A DNA stretch of 64,000 bases from Dickeya aquatica (GCF_900095885.1 NZ_LT615367.1:4216001-4280000), one strand, 5' to 3'. Positions 18,707-29,534 are shown, counted from the first letter of the stretch. The notes: generated from the letters alone by a model not told the origin. Program-made: numbers and translations.

Positions 18707-19969
18707 TTAGCGCCAGATCCCTTTGGTATCCACCACCCAACGCTGCCGCACCTGTTCAGGCTTGATCGCCCGGAATGGGCGATGATCAACCAGCACCACC
18801 AGAATATCGGCCGCCGCCAGCGCCTGGGTGCTATCCACCAAGACGGCATGGCCCTGTAACACAGGCGGTAATTGCGCCAGATTCGGCTCCACCACCCAGG
18901 TGCTACCTGCATGCCATGCGGCAATCTGCTGTGTGATGGCCAGTGCCGGGCTTTCCCGCAAGTCCGCCACATCCGCTTTAAATGCCAGCCCCAAACAGGC
19001 GATGCATAATTCAGTGGCAGGCTGCTGCCTGCATGCCAACGCATCCGCCACCGCAATTTTTACCTGTTCCACAACCCAGTGCGGTTTGGTGTCATTAACC
19101 GTCCGGGCACAGCGAATCAACTGCGTTTGCTCGGGGTGACGGGCTATCAGAAACCACGGGTCCACCGCCACACAGTGCCCGCCGACCCCCGGCCCCGGCT
19201 GTAAAATATTCACGCGCGGATGCCGGTTAGCCAGGCGAATCAATTCCCACACATCGATCTGTTGCTGTGCACAAAGCATCGAAAGCTCATTGGCAAACGC
19301 GATGTTGACATCACGAAAGCTATTTTCCACCAGCTTGCACATTTCGGCGGTGCGCACATCGGTTATCACACACTCGCCGTCAATAAAGAGACGATACAAT
19401 TCACCGGCTCGTGCCGAGCAAGCGGCCGTCATGCCGCCAATCACGCGGTCATTGCTCACCAGCTCGCTCATAATACGCCCCGGCAGTACGCGCTCCGGGC
19501 AATAAGCCAGATGCACATCCGCCGGTTCACCGGCCTGATGGGGGAAACGCAAATCAGGGCGGGCCTGCGCCAGCCACTCGGCCATACTCTCGGTGGTGCC
19601 AACCGGCGAAGTCGATTCCAGTATCACCACATCACCGCGCTTTAGCACCGGTGCCAGCGATAATACCGCCGCCTGCACCTGCGCCAGGTCAGGCTGGTGC
19701 GCGGCCGTAACAGGGGTTGGCACCGCGACAATAAACGCCTCGGCGGCTGTCGGCTTTTCGCCTGCCTGCAAATAACCTTGCGCACACGCCTGCGCCAACG
19801 CCTGCGCCAGCCCCGGCTCGTCAAGATGAGTATGGCCTCGGTTGACCTGCTCTACCACTCGCGGGTTCACATCTACACCAAAAACCCGGCGTCTTGCGCC
19901 TGCCAGTAAAACCGCCGTCGGCAGGCCGACATACCCCAGCCCTATAACGCAGATACGCTCAATACTCAT
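18707..19969 (-). CDS. wecC: UDP-N-acetyl-D-mannosamine dehydrogenase
   Basis: A 420-residue NAD-dependent UDP-ManNAc dehydrogenase producing UDP-ManNAcA for ECA. The start at 19969 ([17 protein letters not shown]) begins directly with the Rossmann fold; a further in-frame extension to 20050 lies inside wecB and is not expected. Catalytic features are [17 protein letters not shown] (lysine replaced region), [16 protein letters not shown] with the active-site Cys in GGHC, and the C-terminal [17 protein letters not shown]. The ATG overlaps the wecB stop (ATGA), so the two are coupled. Confidence 0.94.
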   Translation of the reverse strand: MSIERICVIGLGYVGLPTAVLLAGARRRVFGVDVNPRVVEQVNRGHTHLDEPGLAQALAQACAQGYLQAGEKPTAAEAFIVAVPTPVTAAHQPDLAQVQAAVLSLAPVLKRGDVVILESTSPVGTTESMAEWLAQARPDLRFPHQAGEPADVHLAYCPERVLPGRIMSELVSNDRVIGGMTAACSARAGELYRLFIDGECVITDVRTAEMCKLVENSFRDVNIAFANELSMLCAQQQIDVWELIRLANRHPRVNILQPGPGVGGHCVAVDPWFLIARHPEQTQLIRCARTVNDTKPHWVVEQVKIAVADALACRQQPATELCIACLGLAFKADVADLRESPALAITQQIAAWHAGSTWVVEPNLAQLPPVLQGHAVLVDSTQALAAADILVVLVDHRPFRAIKPEQVRQRWVVDTKGIWR

Positions 19970-21096
19970 GCCATTACCCGGTGTTTTTTCAATACCGACA
20001 GAATACGTTGGCTGGCCTTCCCGTCGCCATAGGGAGAGTGTGCCTGACACATCGCATGATAAGCCTCGTCATCCCCCAGCAGTGCGGACACATGATAGAC
20101 GATTGACTCACTGCACGTTCCGACCAGCGTTAACGCGCCCGCCGCCTGCGCCTCTGTGCGCTCAGTGCTATCACGCATCACCAGCACTGGCGTGCCAAGA
20201 GCTGGAGCCTCCTCCTGAATACCGCCTGAATCGGTTAATATCAGCCAGGCACGGCTCATCAGGTAGACAAAAGGCAGGTAGTCTTGCGGTTCAATCAGAA
20301 ACACATTCTCGATATCGCTGAGAATATGCCGCACCGGCTCAAGAACATGCGGATTGCGGTGCACCGGATAAACAATTTGTATCTCAGGGTAGCGATGCGC
20401 CAGCGTCGCCAGCGCCTGACAAATCTGCCCGATGCCACGGCCGAAGCTCTCTCGCCGATGGCTGGTCACGAGTACGGTTTTACGGCGCTTATCAAGAAAA
20501 GCGTACTGCTCGCTCAATTGCTGCTGTAAGCGCGCATCATGGGCGATGCGCTCTCGTACCCAAAACAACGCATCAATCACCGAGTTACCCGTCACCCAAA
20601 TGTGTGATGCCGGAATATTTTCCTGCAACAGGTGTTGTCTGGCAGACAGGGTCGGCGCGAAATGGTAAGCCGCGAGCTGGCTGGTTAAACGGCGATTGGC
20701 CTCTTCAGGCCAGGGGGAATCAAGAGAGCCGGTGCGCAACCCCGCTTCGATATGCGCGACCGGAATGCGCTGATAAAACGCCGCCAGGCTCGCCATCAAG
20801 GTGGTGCTGGTATCGCCATGCACCAGCAACATGTCCGGTTGGCACTGCGTCAGCACTGGCGTCAGATCGGCCAGGATCCGCGCAGACGTCTGAGCCAGGT
20901 TCTGATCGGGTTGCATGATATCAAGATCGTAATCCGGCACAATGGCAAACAGGCGCAGCACCTGATCGAGCATCTCCCGATGCTGCGCCGTTACGCACAC
21001 GCGCGGTTCAAAGAAGTTATCCTCAGCCATTGCCCGGATAACCGGAGCCATTTTGATCGCCTCAGGGCGGGTGCCAAAAACTGTCAACACTTTCAC
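19966..21096 (-). CDS. wecB: UDP-N-acetylglucosamine 2-epimerase
   Basis: A 376-residue non-hydrolysing epimerase that converts UDP-GlcNAc to UDP-ManNAc. Motifs include [13 protein letters not shown] at the N-terminus, [29 protein letters not shown], the SHRRESFG loop, and [30 protein letters not shown] near the C-terminus. The start is a GTG at 21096. It overlaps wecC by four bases. Upstream, only 114 bases separate it from wecA; in E. coli wzzE lies there. Confidence 0.95.
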   Translation of the reverse strand: MKVLTVFGTRPEAIKMAPVIRAMAEDNFFEPRVCVTAQHREMLDQVLRLFAIVPDYDLDIMQPDQNLAQTSARILADLTPVLTQCQPDMLLVHGDTSTTLMASLAAFYQRIPVAHIEAGLRTGSLDSPWPEEANRRLTSQLAAYHFAPTLSARQHLLQENIPASHIWVTGNSVIDALFWVRERIAHDARLQQQLSEQYAFLDKRRKTVLVTSHRRESFGRGIGQICQALATLAHRYPEIQIVYPVHRNPHVLEPVRHILSDIENVFLIEPQDYLPFVYLMSRAWLILTDSGGIQEEAPALGTPVLVMRDSTERTEAQAAGALTLVGTCSESIVYHVSALLGDDEAYHAMCQAHSPYGDGKASQRILSVLKKHRVMA

Positions 21097-21210
21097 AGGC
21101 TAATACCGGTGCATGATCAATATTCTGGCGCAGGGTATCACGGGTTTCAGACAACGGATATCGTCAGTGACGAACGTGCGGCAATTCGCTATACGCCGCA
21201 TTAACACGGC

Positions 21211-22296
21211 TCACGCTAACGGCTGCCTGCTTGCATGACGCTGCATACGCCGCCTGATACGCGCTAACCGCCACGAGCCTTTGATGCCATAGCCATAACA
21301 ACCAAACACCAGCAGGAAAGCGGCCAGCATCAGGTATTCCGGTATCGCCAGCAGCTCTGCGCTAATCCCTGCCGCCGCCAGTAACGCGGCGCACAGCGTA
21401 ATCAGCCCGCATGCCTGACGGGAAGACCACCCGGCCCGCATCAATAAATGGTGGATGTGCTGACGGTCGGCCAAAAACAGACTGTGGCCCCGGCGCAAGC
21501 GGCGGTAAATAATGGCCACCAGATCCATCAACGGAATCGCCATGACCCACAGCGCAGTAACAGGCCGCAACGATGCGTTTTCTCCCTGAGAGCCTTGTAA
21601 CAGCAGCCAAATTACACTAAACCCCACCATCGTGCTGCCGGCATCACCCATGAAAACTTTATAACGCCGTCCAAATATGCCGAGATTCAGCCCGCAGTAA
21701 GGCAACAACGCGGCGATCATCGCCATACTCCAGAGCACCAAGGCGCTATCACCGTGATGATAAAACAAAACACCCAGCGCCATGAACGAGACACAGGAAA
21801 GCCCGCCCAACAGGCCATCAATACCGTCAATCATGTTAAACGCATTAATCGCCGCCCAAACGACGCACACCGTTATCGGATAATTCAGCCACCCCAATTC
21901 GATATCCCAGTCCGGCCCGAGGATATACCCCAGATGCTGTAACGTCAGGCCGCCAGGTATCATCATTATCATGGCAGCAACAGCCTGAGCGGCAACACGC
22001 CATGCCACACTCACTTCAAAACGATCATCCAGCATACCGACCAGCATCAGTATGCTCATTCCAGATAAGTACGCAAAAAAGCCCGGCAGGGGAACGGAGA
22101 AGAGCAAACAGCGAGCTGATACCGCTAAAAACCGACAGCCCCCCACCAACGGAATCACGCCATGATGATGTTTGCGGTGATTGGGTCGGTCAACCAGCCC
22201 CACTTTCCTTGCCACTCCGCGCGCCAGTAACAATGCACAGAAGGCACACAGTAATACGACAAACAGCAGCATGGCGAACAATGGAACATTTATCAT
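21211..22296 (-). CDS. wecA: UDP-GlcNAc:undecaprenyl-phosphate GlcNAc-1-phosphate transferase, with a probable internal double frameshift
   Basis: First membrane step of ECA (and often O-antigen) synthesis. Start chosen at ATG 22296; a GTG at 22317 is the alternative. The catalytic motifs are intact: LDDRF (DDxxD region), NAFNMIDGIDGLLGG, RRYKVFMGDAGST and DRQHIHHLLMRAG. Between IPLVGG and GFFAYLSG, however, the protein reads CRFLAVSARCLLFS, where E. coli WecA has a SVYAGI-type helix. The +1 frame of the same bases reads LSVFSGISSLFALL, a good match. One base missing in the G6 run near plus 22142 and one extra base about 45 bases further would explain this. If real, a transmembrane helix near residues 45-60 is altered. 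Confidence 0.85.
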   Translation of the reverse strand: MINVPLFAMLLFVVLLCAFCALLLARGVARKVGLVDRPNHRKHHHGVIPLVGGCRFLAVSARCLLFSVPLPGFFAYLSGMSILMLVGMLDDRFEVSVAWRVAAQAVAAMIMMIPGGLTLQHLGYILGPDWDIELGWLNYPITVCVVWAAINAFNMIDGIDGLLGGLSCVSFMALGVLFYHHGDSALVLWSMAMIAALLPYCGLNLGIFGRRYKVFMGDAGSTMVGFSVIWLLLQGSQGENASLRPVTALWVMAIPLMDLVAIIYRRLRRGHSLFLADRQHIHHLLMRAGWSSRQACGLITLCAALLAAAGISAELLAIPEYLMLAAFLLVFGCYGYGIKGSWRLARIRRRMQRHASRQPLA

Positions 22297-22458
22297 GATA
22301 CACCCGTCATACTTCACAATATCGCACGACCCATACTACCGGGAATCATTCGAGCCTTGGGGGCAAAGGCCGCGTTTTCAGAAACGTCTGTTGCGGTACA
22401 TAGCGATAATCTGACGGTCATCAGGCAAGTCATACGCTGCACGGCCTGAATTGAAGGC

Positions 22459-22485
22459 AAAAAAAACGCCACGTTGCCGTGGCGT
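22459..22485 (-). terminator. Intrinsic terminator after rho
   Basis: An 8-bp stem (22466-22473 and 22478-22485) with loop TTGC, followed in the minus direction by a run of T (A at 22459-22466 on plus). It lies about 54 bases past the rho stop and before wecA, so the ECA genes need their own promoter or read-through. Confidence 0.82.
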
Positions 22486-22538
22486 CATTATTTTGCGGCG
22501 TAAATGCAGGTAACGACCCTGCATTCACAGTCAAAACG

Positions 22539-23798
22539 TTATGAGCGCTTCATCATATCGAAGAACTCATCATTGGTTTTGGTCATCGCCAGTTTGTTGA
22601 TAAGGAACTCCATCGCATCAATCTCACCCATCGGATGAATGATTTTGCGCAAGATCCACATCTTCTGTAGTTCTTCAGACGTAGTGAGCAGCTCTTCTTT
22701 ACGCGTACCGGAGCGGTTGTAATCAATCGCCGGGAACACACGCTTCTCGGCAATCTTGCGAGACAGGTGCAATTCCATGTTACCGGTGCCTTTGAACTCT
22801 TCGTAAATCACTTCGTCCATCTTCGAACCGGTGTCGATAAGCGCCGTGGCGATGATAGTCAGGCTACCGCCTTCCTCAACGTTACGCGCCGCACCGAAGA
22901 AACGCTTCGGACGATGCAGGGCGTTAGCATCCACACCACCGGTCAGCACCTTGCCGGAAGCCGGCACCACGGTGTTGTAGGCACGCGCCAGACGGGTAAT
23001 GGAGTCGAGCAGAATGATAACGTCTTTCTTGTGCTCAACCAGGCGTTTGGCCTTCTCAATCACCATTTCAGCCACCTGCACATGGCGAGAGGCTGGCTCG
23101 TCAAAGGTTGATGCGACGACTTCGCCTTTCACCAGACGCTGCATTTCCGTCACTTCTTCCGGACGTTCGTCAATCAGCAGCACCATCAGCACGCAATCGG
23201 GGTGATTATAGGCAATGCTCTGGGCGATATTTTGCAGCAACATGGTTTTACCGGCTTTCGGCGGTGCCACAATCAGACCACGCTGGCCACGGCCAATCGG
23301 TGAAGCCAAATCCAGCACACGAGCCGTCAAGTCTTCGGTTGAACCGTTACCCCGTTCCATGCGCAAACGTGAATTGGCATGCAGCGGCGTCAGGTTTTCA
23401 AACAGAATCTTGCTGCGGGCATTTTCCGGTTTGTCATAGTTAACTTCGTTAACTTTCAACAGCGCAAAATAACGTTCACCCTCTTTTGGCGGGCGGATCT
23501 TACCGGAAATGGTATCACCAGTGCGGAGGTTAAAGCGTCGGATTTGGCTTGGGGAAACGTAGATGTCATCAGGGCCGGCGAGGTAGGAACTGTCTGCGGA
23601 GCGGAGGAATCCAAAACCATCCTGCAATATTTCCAGTACGCCATCGCCAAAGATATCTTCACCACTTTTCGCGTGCTGCTTAAGGATAGCGAAAATAATA
23701 TCCTGTTTACGCATGCGAGCCAGATTCTCCAGCCCCATATTTTCGCCAAGAGTAATCAATTCAGATACTGGCGTATTCTTTAATTCGGTAAGATTCAT
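22539..23798 (-). CDS. rho: Transcription termination factor Rho
   Basis: A 419-residue hexameric RNA-dependent ATPase. It has the N-terminal Rho domain ([15 protein letters not shown]), the cold-shock RNA-binding domain with DGFGFLRS (about residue 60), Walker A APPKAGKT (about 178-185), Walker [15 protein letters not shown] and the secondary RNA-binding loops. Length is the family standard. A 415-base leader precedes it, and a terminator follows. Autoregulation by attenuation in the leader is known for E. coli rho. Confidence 0.98.
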   Translation of the reverse strand: MNLTELKNTPVSELITLGENMGLENLARMRKQDIIFAILKQHAKSGEDIFGDGVLEILQDGFGFLRSADSSYLAGPDDIYVSPSQIRRFNLRTGDTISGKIRPPKEGERYFALLKVNEVNYDKPENARSKILFENLTPLHANSRLRMERGNGSTEDLTARVLDLASPIGRGQRGLIVAPPKAGKTMLLQNIAQSIAYNHPDCVLMVLLIDERPEEVTEMQRLVKGEVVASTFDEPASRHVQVAEMVIEKAKRLVEHKKDVIILLDSITRLARAYNTVVPASGKVLTGGVDANALHRPKRFFGAARNVEEGGSLTIIATALIDTGSKMDEVIYEEFKGTGNMELHLSRKIAEKRVFPAIDYNRSGTRKEELLTTSEELQKMWILRKIIHPMGEIDAMEFLINKLAMTKTNDEFFDMMKRS

Positions 23799-24213
23799 AA
23801 TGGTGGGTTCTTAAACTCGGGGTAAATCTCGAACTATTAACGTGAATGGTATGGCAGGAAACCCATGCCGCTTAACAGCCTTCAACCACCAGACACCCGT
23901 GTCACGCAGGCTAAAAGCACTGACGCTGTATAAACACGGCAAGAGATCGAAGACACCTTAAAACCAATTAATGTAAAACTGTCAGATTACCGGATCAAAA
24001 TAATAACTTTATGTAAAGTGATGATTTTTTGATCTTGGTACAGAATAAAGCTTTAGATTCTAACTTCAGGCTCAAGCCCAGAGGGACTCAAACTATAGGT
24101 AAGTACGGTATGCAGTATCGACGAATCTAGCATGCTTCCCGTTGGGCGTCCAGCGGTCAGAATGAGAAAATCTCATCGTCCGCTGTCGCCCGGGAGCTGA
24201 TTTGCGTGACGAA
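23799..24213 (-). promoter_or_regulatory. rho leader region
   Basis: This 415-base stretch between trxA and rho holds no established gene. In E. coli the corresponding region carries the rho promoter, the short rhoL frame and Rho-dependent attenuation. A 27-codon frame at 24093-24176 (minus; starts MRFSHSDRWTPNGKHARF) exists but lacks a strong ribosome binding site and does not resemble E. coli RhoL as I recall it. The part near 23950-24060 is AT-rich. I see no intrinsic terminator clearly ending trxA. Confidence 0.5.
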
Positions 24214-24540
24214 TTACAGATTGGCGTTCAGAAACTCTTTTAACTGGCCTTTCGACAGCGCACCCACTTTCGTTGCTGCCACTTCGCCATTCTTGAACAG
24301 CAGCAGAGTAGGAATGCCACGGATGCCATATTTCGGTGCCGTCGCCGGGTTTTCATCAATGTTGAGCTTGGCAATCTTCAGCTTGCCTTCGTACTCATCG
24401 GCGATTTCGTCGAGAATCGGAGCAATCATTTTACAGGGACCACACCAGTCAGCCCAGAAATCAACCAGTGTGACGTGTGCAGACTGCAATACGTCGGTCT
24501 CGAAACTGTCGTCTGTCAGATGAATAATTTTATCGCTCAT
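24214..24540 (-). CDS. trxA: Thioredoxin 1
   Basis: A 108-residue cytoplasmic disulfide reductase with active site WCGPCK (about residues 32-37) and the conserved cis-proline in RGIPTLLLF. It is nearly identical to E. coli TrxA and only one residue shorter at the C-terminus (ends LNANL). It is divergent from rhlB with a 118-base shared promoter region, and upstream of rho on the same strand, as in E. coli. Confidence 0.98.
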   Translation of the reverse strand: MSDKIIHLTDDSFETDVLQSAHVTLVDFWADWCGPCKMIAPILDEIADEYEGKLKIAKLNIDENPATAPKYGIRGIPTLLLFKNGEVAATKVGALSKGQLKEFLNANL

Positions 24541-24658
24541 GTTTTACTCCGCAGGATTATCGCTATCCAGTTGGTGTAGCATTAACCAACTATAGGTTGA
24601 CTTTATTTCACTGGATACGCTTTCGTAAAGCAATAGTTAACTGATATTCTACCACGCT

Positions 24659-25951
24659 ATGAGCAAAACACACTTAACCGAACAGAAGTTTTCCGACTTC
24701 GCACTGCATCCGCAGGTTATTGAAGCTCTTGAAAATAAAGGCTTTCATAACTGTACGCCCATTCAAGCGCTGGCTTTGCCGCTGACGCTGTCTGGTCGTG
24801 ACGTGGCAGGTCAGGCGCAAACAGGAACGGGCAAGACGCTGGCATTTCTGGCGTCTACTTTTCATCATCTGCTGACCCACCCTGCACCTGCTGACCACCA
24901 GACCAATCAACCCCGTGCCCTGATTATGGCACCGACGCGTGAGCTGGCCGTGCAGATCCACTCTGATGCCGAAGCGTTGGCGAAAATAACCGGGTTACGG
25001 CTCGGGCTGGCTTACGGCGGCGACGGCTACGATAAACAGCTAAAAGTGCTGGAAGACGGTGTCGATATTCTGATTGGCACAACCGGTCGTTTAATCGATT
25101 ATGCCAAACAGAATCACATCCATCTGGGGGCGATTCAGGTCGTGGTACTCGATGAAGCTGATCGCATGTACGATCTGGGTTTCATTAAAGATATTCGCTG
25201 GCTATTTCGTCGGATGCCCGCGGCCAATCAGCGCCTGAACATGCTGTTTTCCGCCACGTTGTCGTATCGTGTGCGCGAACTGGCCTTCGAGCAGATGAAC
25301 AACGCCGAGTATGTCGAAGTGGAACCGGAACAAAAAACGGGCCACCGGATCAAAGAAGAGCTGTTTTATCCGTCTAACGAAGAAAAGATGCGCCTGTTGC
25401 AGACGCTTATCGAAGAAGAGTGGCCGGATCGCTGCATCGTGTTTGCCAACACCAAACATCGCTGTGAGGATATCTGGGGCCACCTGGCGGCAGACGGCCA
25501 TCGTGTCGGGCTGCTGACCGGCGATGTCGCGCAGAAAAAACGCCTGCGTATTCTGGACGACTTTACACAAGGCAATCTGGATATTCTGGTCGCAACTGAC
25601 GTTGCCGCACGCGGCTTGCACATTCCTGCTGTCACCCATGTCTTCAATTACGACTTACCGGATGACTGTGAAGATTACGTGCACCGTATCGGCCGTACCG
25701 GACGCGCCGGAGCCAGCGGGTTTTCCATCAGCCTGGCCTGTGAAGAATACGCGCTGAATCTGCCAGCTATCGAAACCTATATTGGCCACCGCATTCCGGT
25801 GAGCAAGTACAACAGCGATGCCCTGCTGGCCGAGTTACCGCAGCCGAAGCGCCTGAGCCGCCCGCGCTCTGCCGGTGGCCCTCGTCGCCCCGGTGCACCG
25901 CGCCGCAGCGGTGCGCCTCGCAGTAATCATAATCGTAAACGACCGGGTTGA
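24659..25951 (+). CDS. rhlB: DEAD-box RNA helicase RhlB
   Basis: A 430-residue ATP-dependent RNA helicase of the RNase E degradosome. Motifs in order: Q-motif with [17 protein letters not shown] (motif I), [19 protein letters not shown] (motif II), FSATLS (III), and [10 protein letters not shown] (VI). The C-terminal tail is short, proline- and arginine-rich ([22 protein letters not shown]) and should bind RNA and RNase E. Start is the ATG at 24659. It is followed directly by gppA with nine bases to the chosen start. Confidence 0.97.
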   Translation: MSKTHLTEQKFSDFALHPQVIEALENKGFHNCTPIQALALPLTLSGRDVAGQAQTGTGKTLAFLASTFHHLLTHPAPADHQTNQPRALIMAPTRELAVQIHSDAEALAKITGLRLGLAYGGDGYDKQLKVLEDGVDILIGTTGRLIDYAKQNHIHLGAIQVVVLDEADRMYDLGFIKDIRWLFRRMPAANQRLNMLFSATLSYRVRELAFEQMNNAEYVEVEPEQKTGHRIKEELFYPSNEEKMRLLQTLIEEEWPDRCIVFANTKHRCEDIWGHLAADGHRVGLLTGDVAQKKRLRILDDFTQGNLDILVATDVAARGLHIPAVTHVFNYDLPDDCEDYVHRIGRTGRAGASGFSISLACEEYALNLPAIETYIGHRIPVSKYNSDALLAELPQPKRLSRPRSAGGPRRPGAPRRSGAPRSNHNRKRPG

Positions 25952-25960
25952 GTGGCCGAT

Positions 25961-27457
25961 ATGCCAAGCGCTTCTTCTCTCTATGCCGCGATTGATTTAG
26001 GGTCTAACAGCTTTCATATGCTGGTGGTGCGTGAAGTGGCCGGTAGCGTACAAACGCTGGCACGCATCAAGCGCAAAGTCCGGCTGGCCGCCGGACTGGA
26101 TGGCAACAACCGGCTCTCGTCAGAAGCGATGCAACGCGGCTGGCAGTGTCTGGCGCTGTTTTCTGAACGACTGCAAGACATTCCGCCGCAACAAGTGCGC
26201 GTTGTCGCCACCGCGACGCTGAGGCTTGCGATTAATGCCGATGAGTTTTTGGCACGCGCCAGCCAGATTCTTGGCCTGCCGATTCAGGTTATCAGCGGTG
26301 AAGAAGAAGCCCGGTTAATTTATCAGGGTGTTGCGCATACCACCGGTGGCCCGGAACAACGGCTGGTCGTCGATATCGGCGGCGGCAGTACCGAGCTTGC
26401 CACCGGCTGCGGGTCTAACCACACGCAGTTATTTAGCCTGCCAATGGGCTGTGTCACCTGGCTTGAGCGTTACTTTGCCGACCGCAACCTCACTCAGGCA
26501 CACTTTGACCGCGCCGAGCAGGCCGCCCGTGAAATGCTGCGCCCGATAACCGCAGTATTGCGCCAGCAAGGCTGGCAAATTTGTGTCGGCGCGTCCGGCA
26601 CCGTGCAAGCCTTGCAGGAGATCATGGTGGCGCAGGGGATGGATGAATACATCACCCTCGGTAAATTACGCCAGCTCCGGCAACGGGCGATTCAATGCAG
26701 CAAACTGGAAGAGCTGGAAATTGAAGGGCTGACGCTGGAACGGGCGCTGGTATTCCCAAGCGGTTTATCCATTCTGCTGGCCATTTTTCAGGAACTGGAT
26801 ATCGACTCCATGACGCTGGCCGGCGGGGCGCTGCGTGAAGGGCTGGTCTACAGCATGCTCCAGTTGCCGATAGAGCAAGACATTCGCCACCGCACATTAC
26901 ACAACCTGCAACGACGTTACCTGTTAGATAGCGACCAGGCACAGAGAGTGAAAGCGCTGGCCGATAACTTCCTGCAACAGGTAGCCCGTGACTGGCAGCT
27001 CGACAACCGATGTCGGGAGCTATTAGCCAGTGCCTGCCTGGTGCATGAAATCGGTCTGGGCGTCGATTTTCGTCAGGCTCCACAGCATGCCGCTTACCTT
27101 ATTCGTCATAGCGATTTACCTGGCTTCACTCCGGCACAGAAAAAACTGCTGGCAACGCTACTGCAAAATCAGAGCAACACCATCGACCCTATCCCGCTAA
27201 CCCAGCAAAACGCGCTACCCGTCAATCTGGCACAACGGCTGTGCCGCCTGCTGCGTCTGGCGATTATTTTTGCCAGCCGACGCCGTGACGATACGCTACC
27301 CGCTGTGCGCCTGCGAGTAGAAGGCGAAACCCTGCGGGTGATTTTACCCTCGGGCTGGCTGGATAAGCACCCGTTGCGAGCGGAAACCCTGTCGCAAGAA
27401 AGCCTGTGGCAAAGTTATGTCCACTGGTCGCTCATCATTGAAGAACACGCCATCTGA
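25961..27457 (+). CDS. gppA: Guanosine-5'-triphosphate,3'-diphosphate pyrophosphatase / exopolyphosphatase
   Basis: A 498-residue Ppx/GppA phosphatase that converts pppGpp to ppGpp and can hydrolyse polyphosphate. Sugar-kinase/Hsp70-fold motifs are [14 protein letters not shown] at the N-terminus and [11 protein letters not shown] (about residue 142). The ATG at 25961 gives [14 protein letters not shown], the same spacing as in E. coli GppA; a GTG at 25952, adjoining the rhlB stop, is the alternative. It shares the rhlB-gppA order with E. coli. After it, pehX replaces the direct neighbour rep. Confidence 0.96.
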   Translation: MPSASSLYAAIDLGSNSFHMLVVREVAGSVQTLARIKRKVRLAAGLDGNNRLSSEAMQRGWQCLALFSERLQDIPPQQVRVVATATLRLAINADEFLARASQILGLPIQVISGEEEARLIYQGVAHTTGGPEQRLVVDIGGGSTELATGCGSNHTQLFSLPMGCVTWLERYFADRNLTQAHFDRAEQAAREMLRPITAVLRQQGWQICVGASGTVQALQEIMVAQGMDEYITLGKLRQLRQRAIQCSKLEELEIEGLTLERALVFPSGLSILLAIFQELDIDSMTLAGGALREGLVYSMLQLPIEQDIRHRTLHNLQRRYLLDSDQAQRVKALADNFLQQVARDWQLDNRCRELLASACLVHEIGLGVDFRQAPQHAAYLIRHSDLPGFTPAQKKLLATLLQNQSNTIDPIPLTQQNALPVNLAQRLCRLLRLAIIFASRRRDDTLPAVRLRVEGETLRVILPSGWLDKHPLRAETLSQESLWQSYVHWSLIIEEHAI

Positions 27458-27569
27458 AACACCCGCCATCTCATGTCATCTGGGGTAACAATTCGTTACC
27501 CCTTTCTTTTATTAGCCTGCCTGAACTGTGACTCCCCTTACGGGAAAAAAGAAATACGGGATGTATTTT

Positions 27570-27588
27570 TATAAAACACTGTTTCTGT
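27570..27588 (+). promoter_or_regulatory. Candidate KdgR box upstream of pehX
   Basis: The sequence ATAAAACACTGTTTCTG matches the KdgR operator core (GAAAC-N3-GTTTC) with one mismatch. It lies about 100 bases before the pehX ATG in the 230-base gap after gppA. KdgR represses pectin-degradation genes in soft-rot bacteria and is released by 2-keto-3-deoxygluconate. Confidence 0.65.
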
Positions 27589-27689
27589 GTGCATGCAGCG
27601 CGTTGTCCGAACTGAAACCTGTGCTATCACCCGGTTAAACGCATGACCGGATTCAAGAGACTATCTGATTAAGAAATAAAGGAACAAGG

Positions 27690-29504
27690 ATGAAAAACAT
27701 CATATTCTCACGGCGCACGGTACTCGCGTCGATGGTATCGGTATGCCTGATCAGCACCTCGGCACTGGCGGCGGCAACCAGCGCACAAGCGCCGCAGAAA
27801 TTGCAGGTGCCCACCTTATCCAGCGATGACCACAGCGTGGTGCTGGCCTGGGATGCGCCGGAGGATACCTCCAACATCACCGATTATCAGATCTACCAAA
27901 ATGGTCAGTTGGTCGGGCTTGCCAGCCAGAACAATGACAAGAACTCGCCAGCCAAACCCTATATCAGTGCTTTTTATAAAAGTGACACCAGCAGTTTTCA
28001 TCGCCGCATCGTGGTACAAAACGCCAAAATTGACGGCCTGAAAGCCAGCAGTGATTATCATTTTACCGTGCGGGCGGTGTATGCCGATGGCACGACCTCG
28101 GCTGACAGCAATGCCGTGACGGCAACCACCACCGCAGTACCACCGGTTATTGATATCACCAAATACGGCGCTAAGGGTGATGGCACCACGCTCAACACCA
28201 GCGCGATTCAAAAAGCGATCGATGCCTGCCCGGTCGGCTGCCGTATCGATGTGCCTGCCGGGGTGTTCAAAACCGGCGCACTGTGGCTGAAAAGTGATAT
28301 GACGCTGAACCTGGTGCAGGGCGCAACCTTGCTGGGCTCTGACAACGCCGCCGATTACCCTGACGCTTACAAAATTTATAGCTACGTCTCTCAGGTGCGC
28401 CCGGCCTCATTGCTGAACGCCATCGACAAGAACAGCTCTGCCGTCGGCACCTTTAAAAATATCCGTATCGTCGGTAAAGGCGTGATTGACGGTAACGGCT
28501 GGAAACGCGCGGCCGATGCGAAAGATGAGCTGGGCAATAGCCTGCCGCAGTATGTGAAGAGTGATAACAGCAAAGTCAGCACCGACGGGATTCTGGCGAA
28601 AAACCAGGTCGCCGCCGCTGTTGCGACCGGTATGAGCAAAGCAGATGCCTATAGCCAGCGCCGCTCGAGCCTGGTTACCCTGCGCGGTGTGCAAAATGTT
28701 TACGTGGCTGACGTCACCATTCGCAACCCGGCGAACCACGGCATTATGTTCCTGGAAAGCAAGAACGTTGTGGAAAACGGTGTGACCCACCAGACCTATA
28801 ATGCCAACAATGGCGATGGCGTCGAATTCGGCAACAGCCAGAACGTGATGGTCTTCAACAGCGTGTTCGATACCGGTGATGACAGCATCAACTTCGCGGC
28901 AGGCGTCGGTCAGGAGGCTCAGAGTCTGGAGCCTGCGCAAACGGCGTGGCTGTTTAACAACTACTTCCGCCACGGCCACGGTGCCGTCGTGCTGGGCAGC
29001 CATACCGGCGCTGGCATTGTTGACGTCCTGGCAGAAAACAACGTGGTCAGCCAGAACGACATCGGTTTACGCGCCAAGAGTGCCCCGGCCATCGGCGGCG
29101 GTGCTCACGGCATCGTTTTCCGTAATACCGCGATGAAAAGCCTCGCTAAACAGGCTGTTATCGTCACGTTAAGTTACAGCGACAGCAACGGCACCCTTGA
29201 CTATACCGCCGCCAAAGTGCCTGCTCGTTTCTATGATTTCACAGTGAAAAACGTCACCGTGCAGAACAGCACCGGCAAGAGCCCGGCGATTGAAATCGTC
29301 GGCGACAGCGCGAAAGGGATCTGGCACAGCCAGTTTATCTTCAACAACATCAAATTCAGCGGCGTGTCCCCCACCTCTATCGGCGACCTGAGCGACAGTC
29401 AGTTTAACAACCTGACGTTCAGCAACCTGACTAGCGGCACCTCACCGTGGAAATTTGGTACGGTGAAAAACGTCTCGGTAGACGGCAAACTGGTGACACA
29501 GTAA
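27690..29504 (+). CDS. pehX: Exo-poly-alpha-D-galacturonosidase (GH28)
   Basis: A 604-residue exported exo-polygalacturonase that releases digalacturonate from the non-reducing end of polygalacturonate. The signal peptide covers about residues 1-27, with FSRRTVLAS before the hydrophobic core, then a fibronectin III-like domain (about 38-150, VPTLSSDDHSVVLAWDAP). The GH28 beta-helix starts at ITKYGAKGDGTT. Catalytic motifs are NNGDGVEF, DTGDDSINF (Asp pair), HGHGAVVLGSHTG and RAKSAP. Length is close to Dickeya PehX as I recall (602). It is a lone transcription unit with a KdgR-like box, AAGG before the ATG and a strong terminator. It fits plant cell-wall degradation. Confidence 0.94.
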   Translation: MKNIIFSRRTVLASMVSVCLISTSALAAATSAQAPQKLQVPTLSSDDHSVVLAWDAPEDTSNITDYQIYQNGQLVGLASQNNDKNSPAKPYISAFYKSDTSSFHRRIVVQNAKIDGLKASSDYHFTVRAVYADGTTSADSNAVTATTTAVPPVIDITKYGAKGDGTTLNTSAIQKAIDACPVGCRIDVPAGVFKTGALWLKSDMTLNLVQGATLLGSDNAADYPDAYKIYSYVSQVRPASLLNAIDKNSSAVGTFKNIRIVGKGVIDGNGWKRAADAKDELGNSLPQYVKSDNSKVSTDGILAKNQVAAAVATGMSKADAYSQRRSSLVTLRGVQNVYVADVTIRNPANHGIMFLESKNVVENGVTHQTYNANNGDGVEFGNSQNVMVFNSVFDTGDDSINFAAGVGQEAQSLEPAQTAWLFNNYFRHGHGAVVLGSHTGAGIVDVLAENNVVSQNDIGLRAKSAPAIGGGAHGIVFRNTAMKSLAKQAVIVTLSYSDSNGTLDYTAAKVPARFYDFTVKNVTVQNSTGKSPAIEIVGDSAKGIWHSQFIFNNIKFSGVSPTSIGDLSDSQFNNLTFSNLTSGTSPWKFGTVKNVSVDGKLVTQ

Positions 29505-29534
29505 GGCGCGAGCAAATCTGGCAAATGCGATACC

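Noticed and set aside
28407..29003. 198-codon minus-strand frame in pehX
   Set aside because: Antisense to the GH28 catalytic domain; no motif and no spacing to a ribosome binding site.
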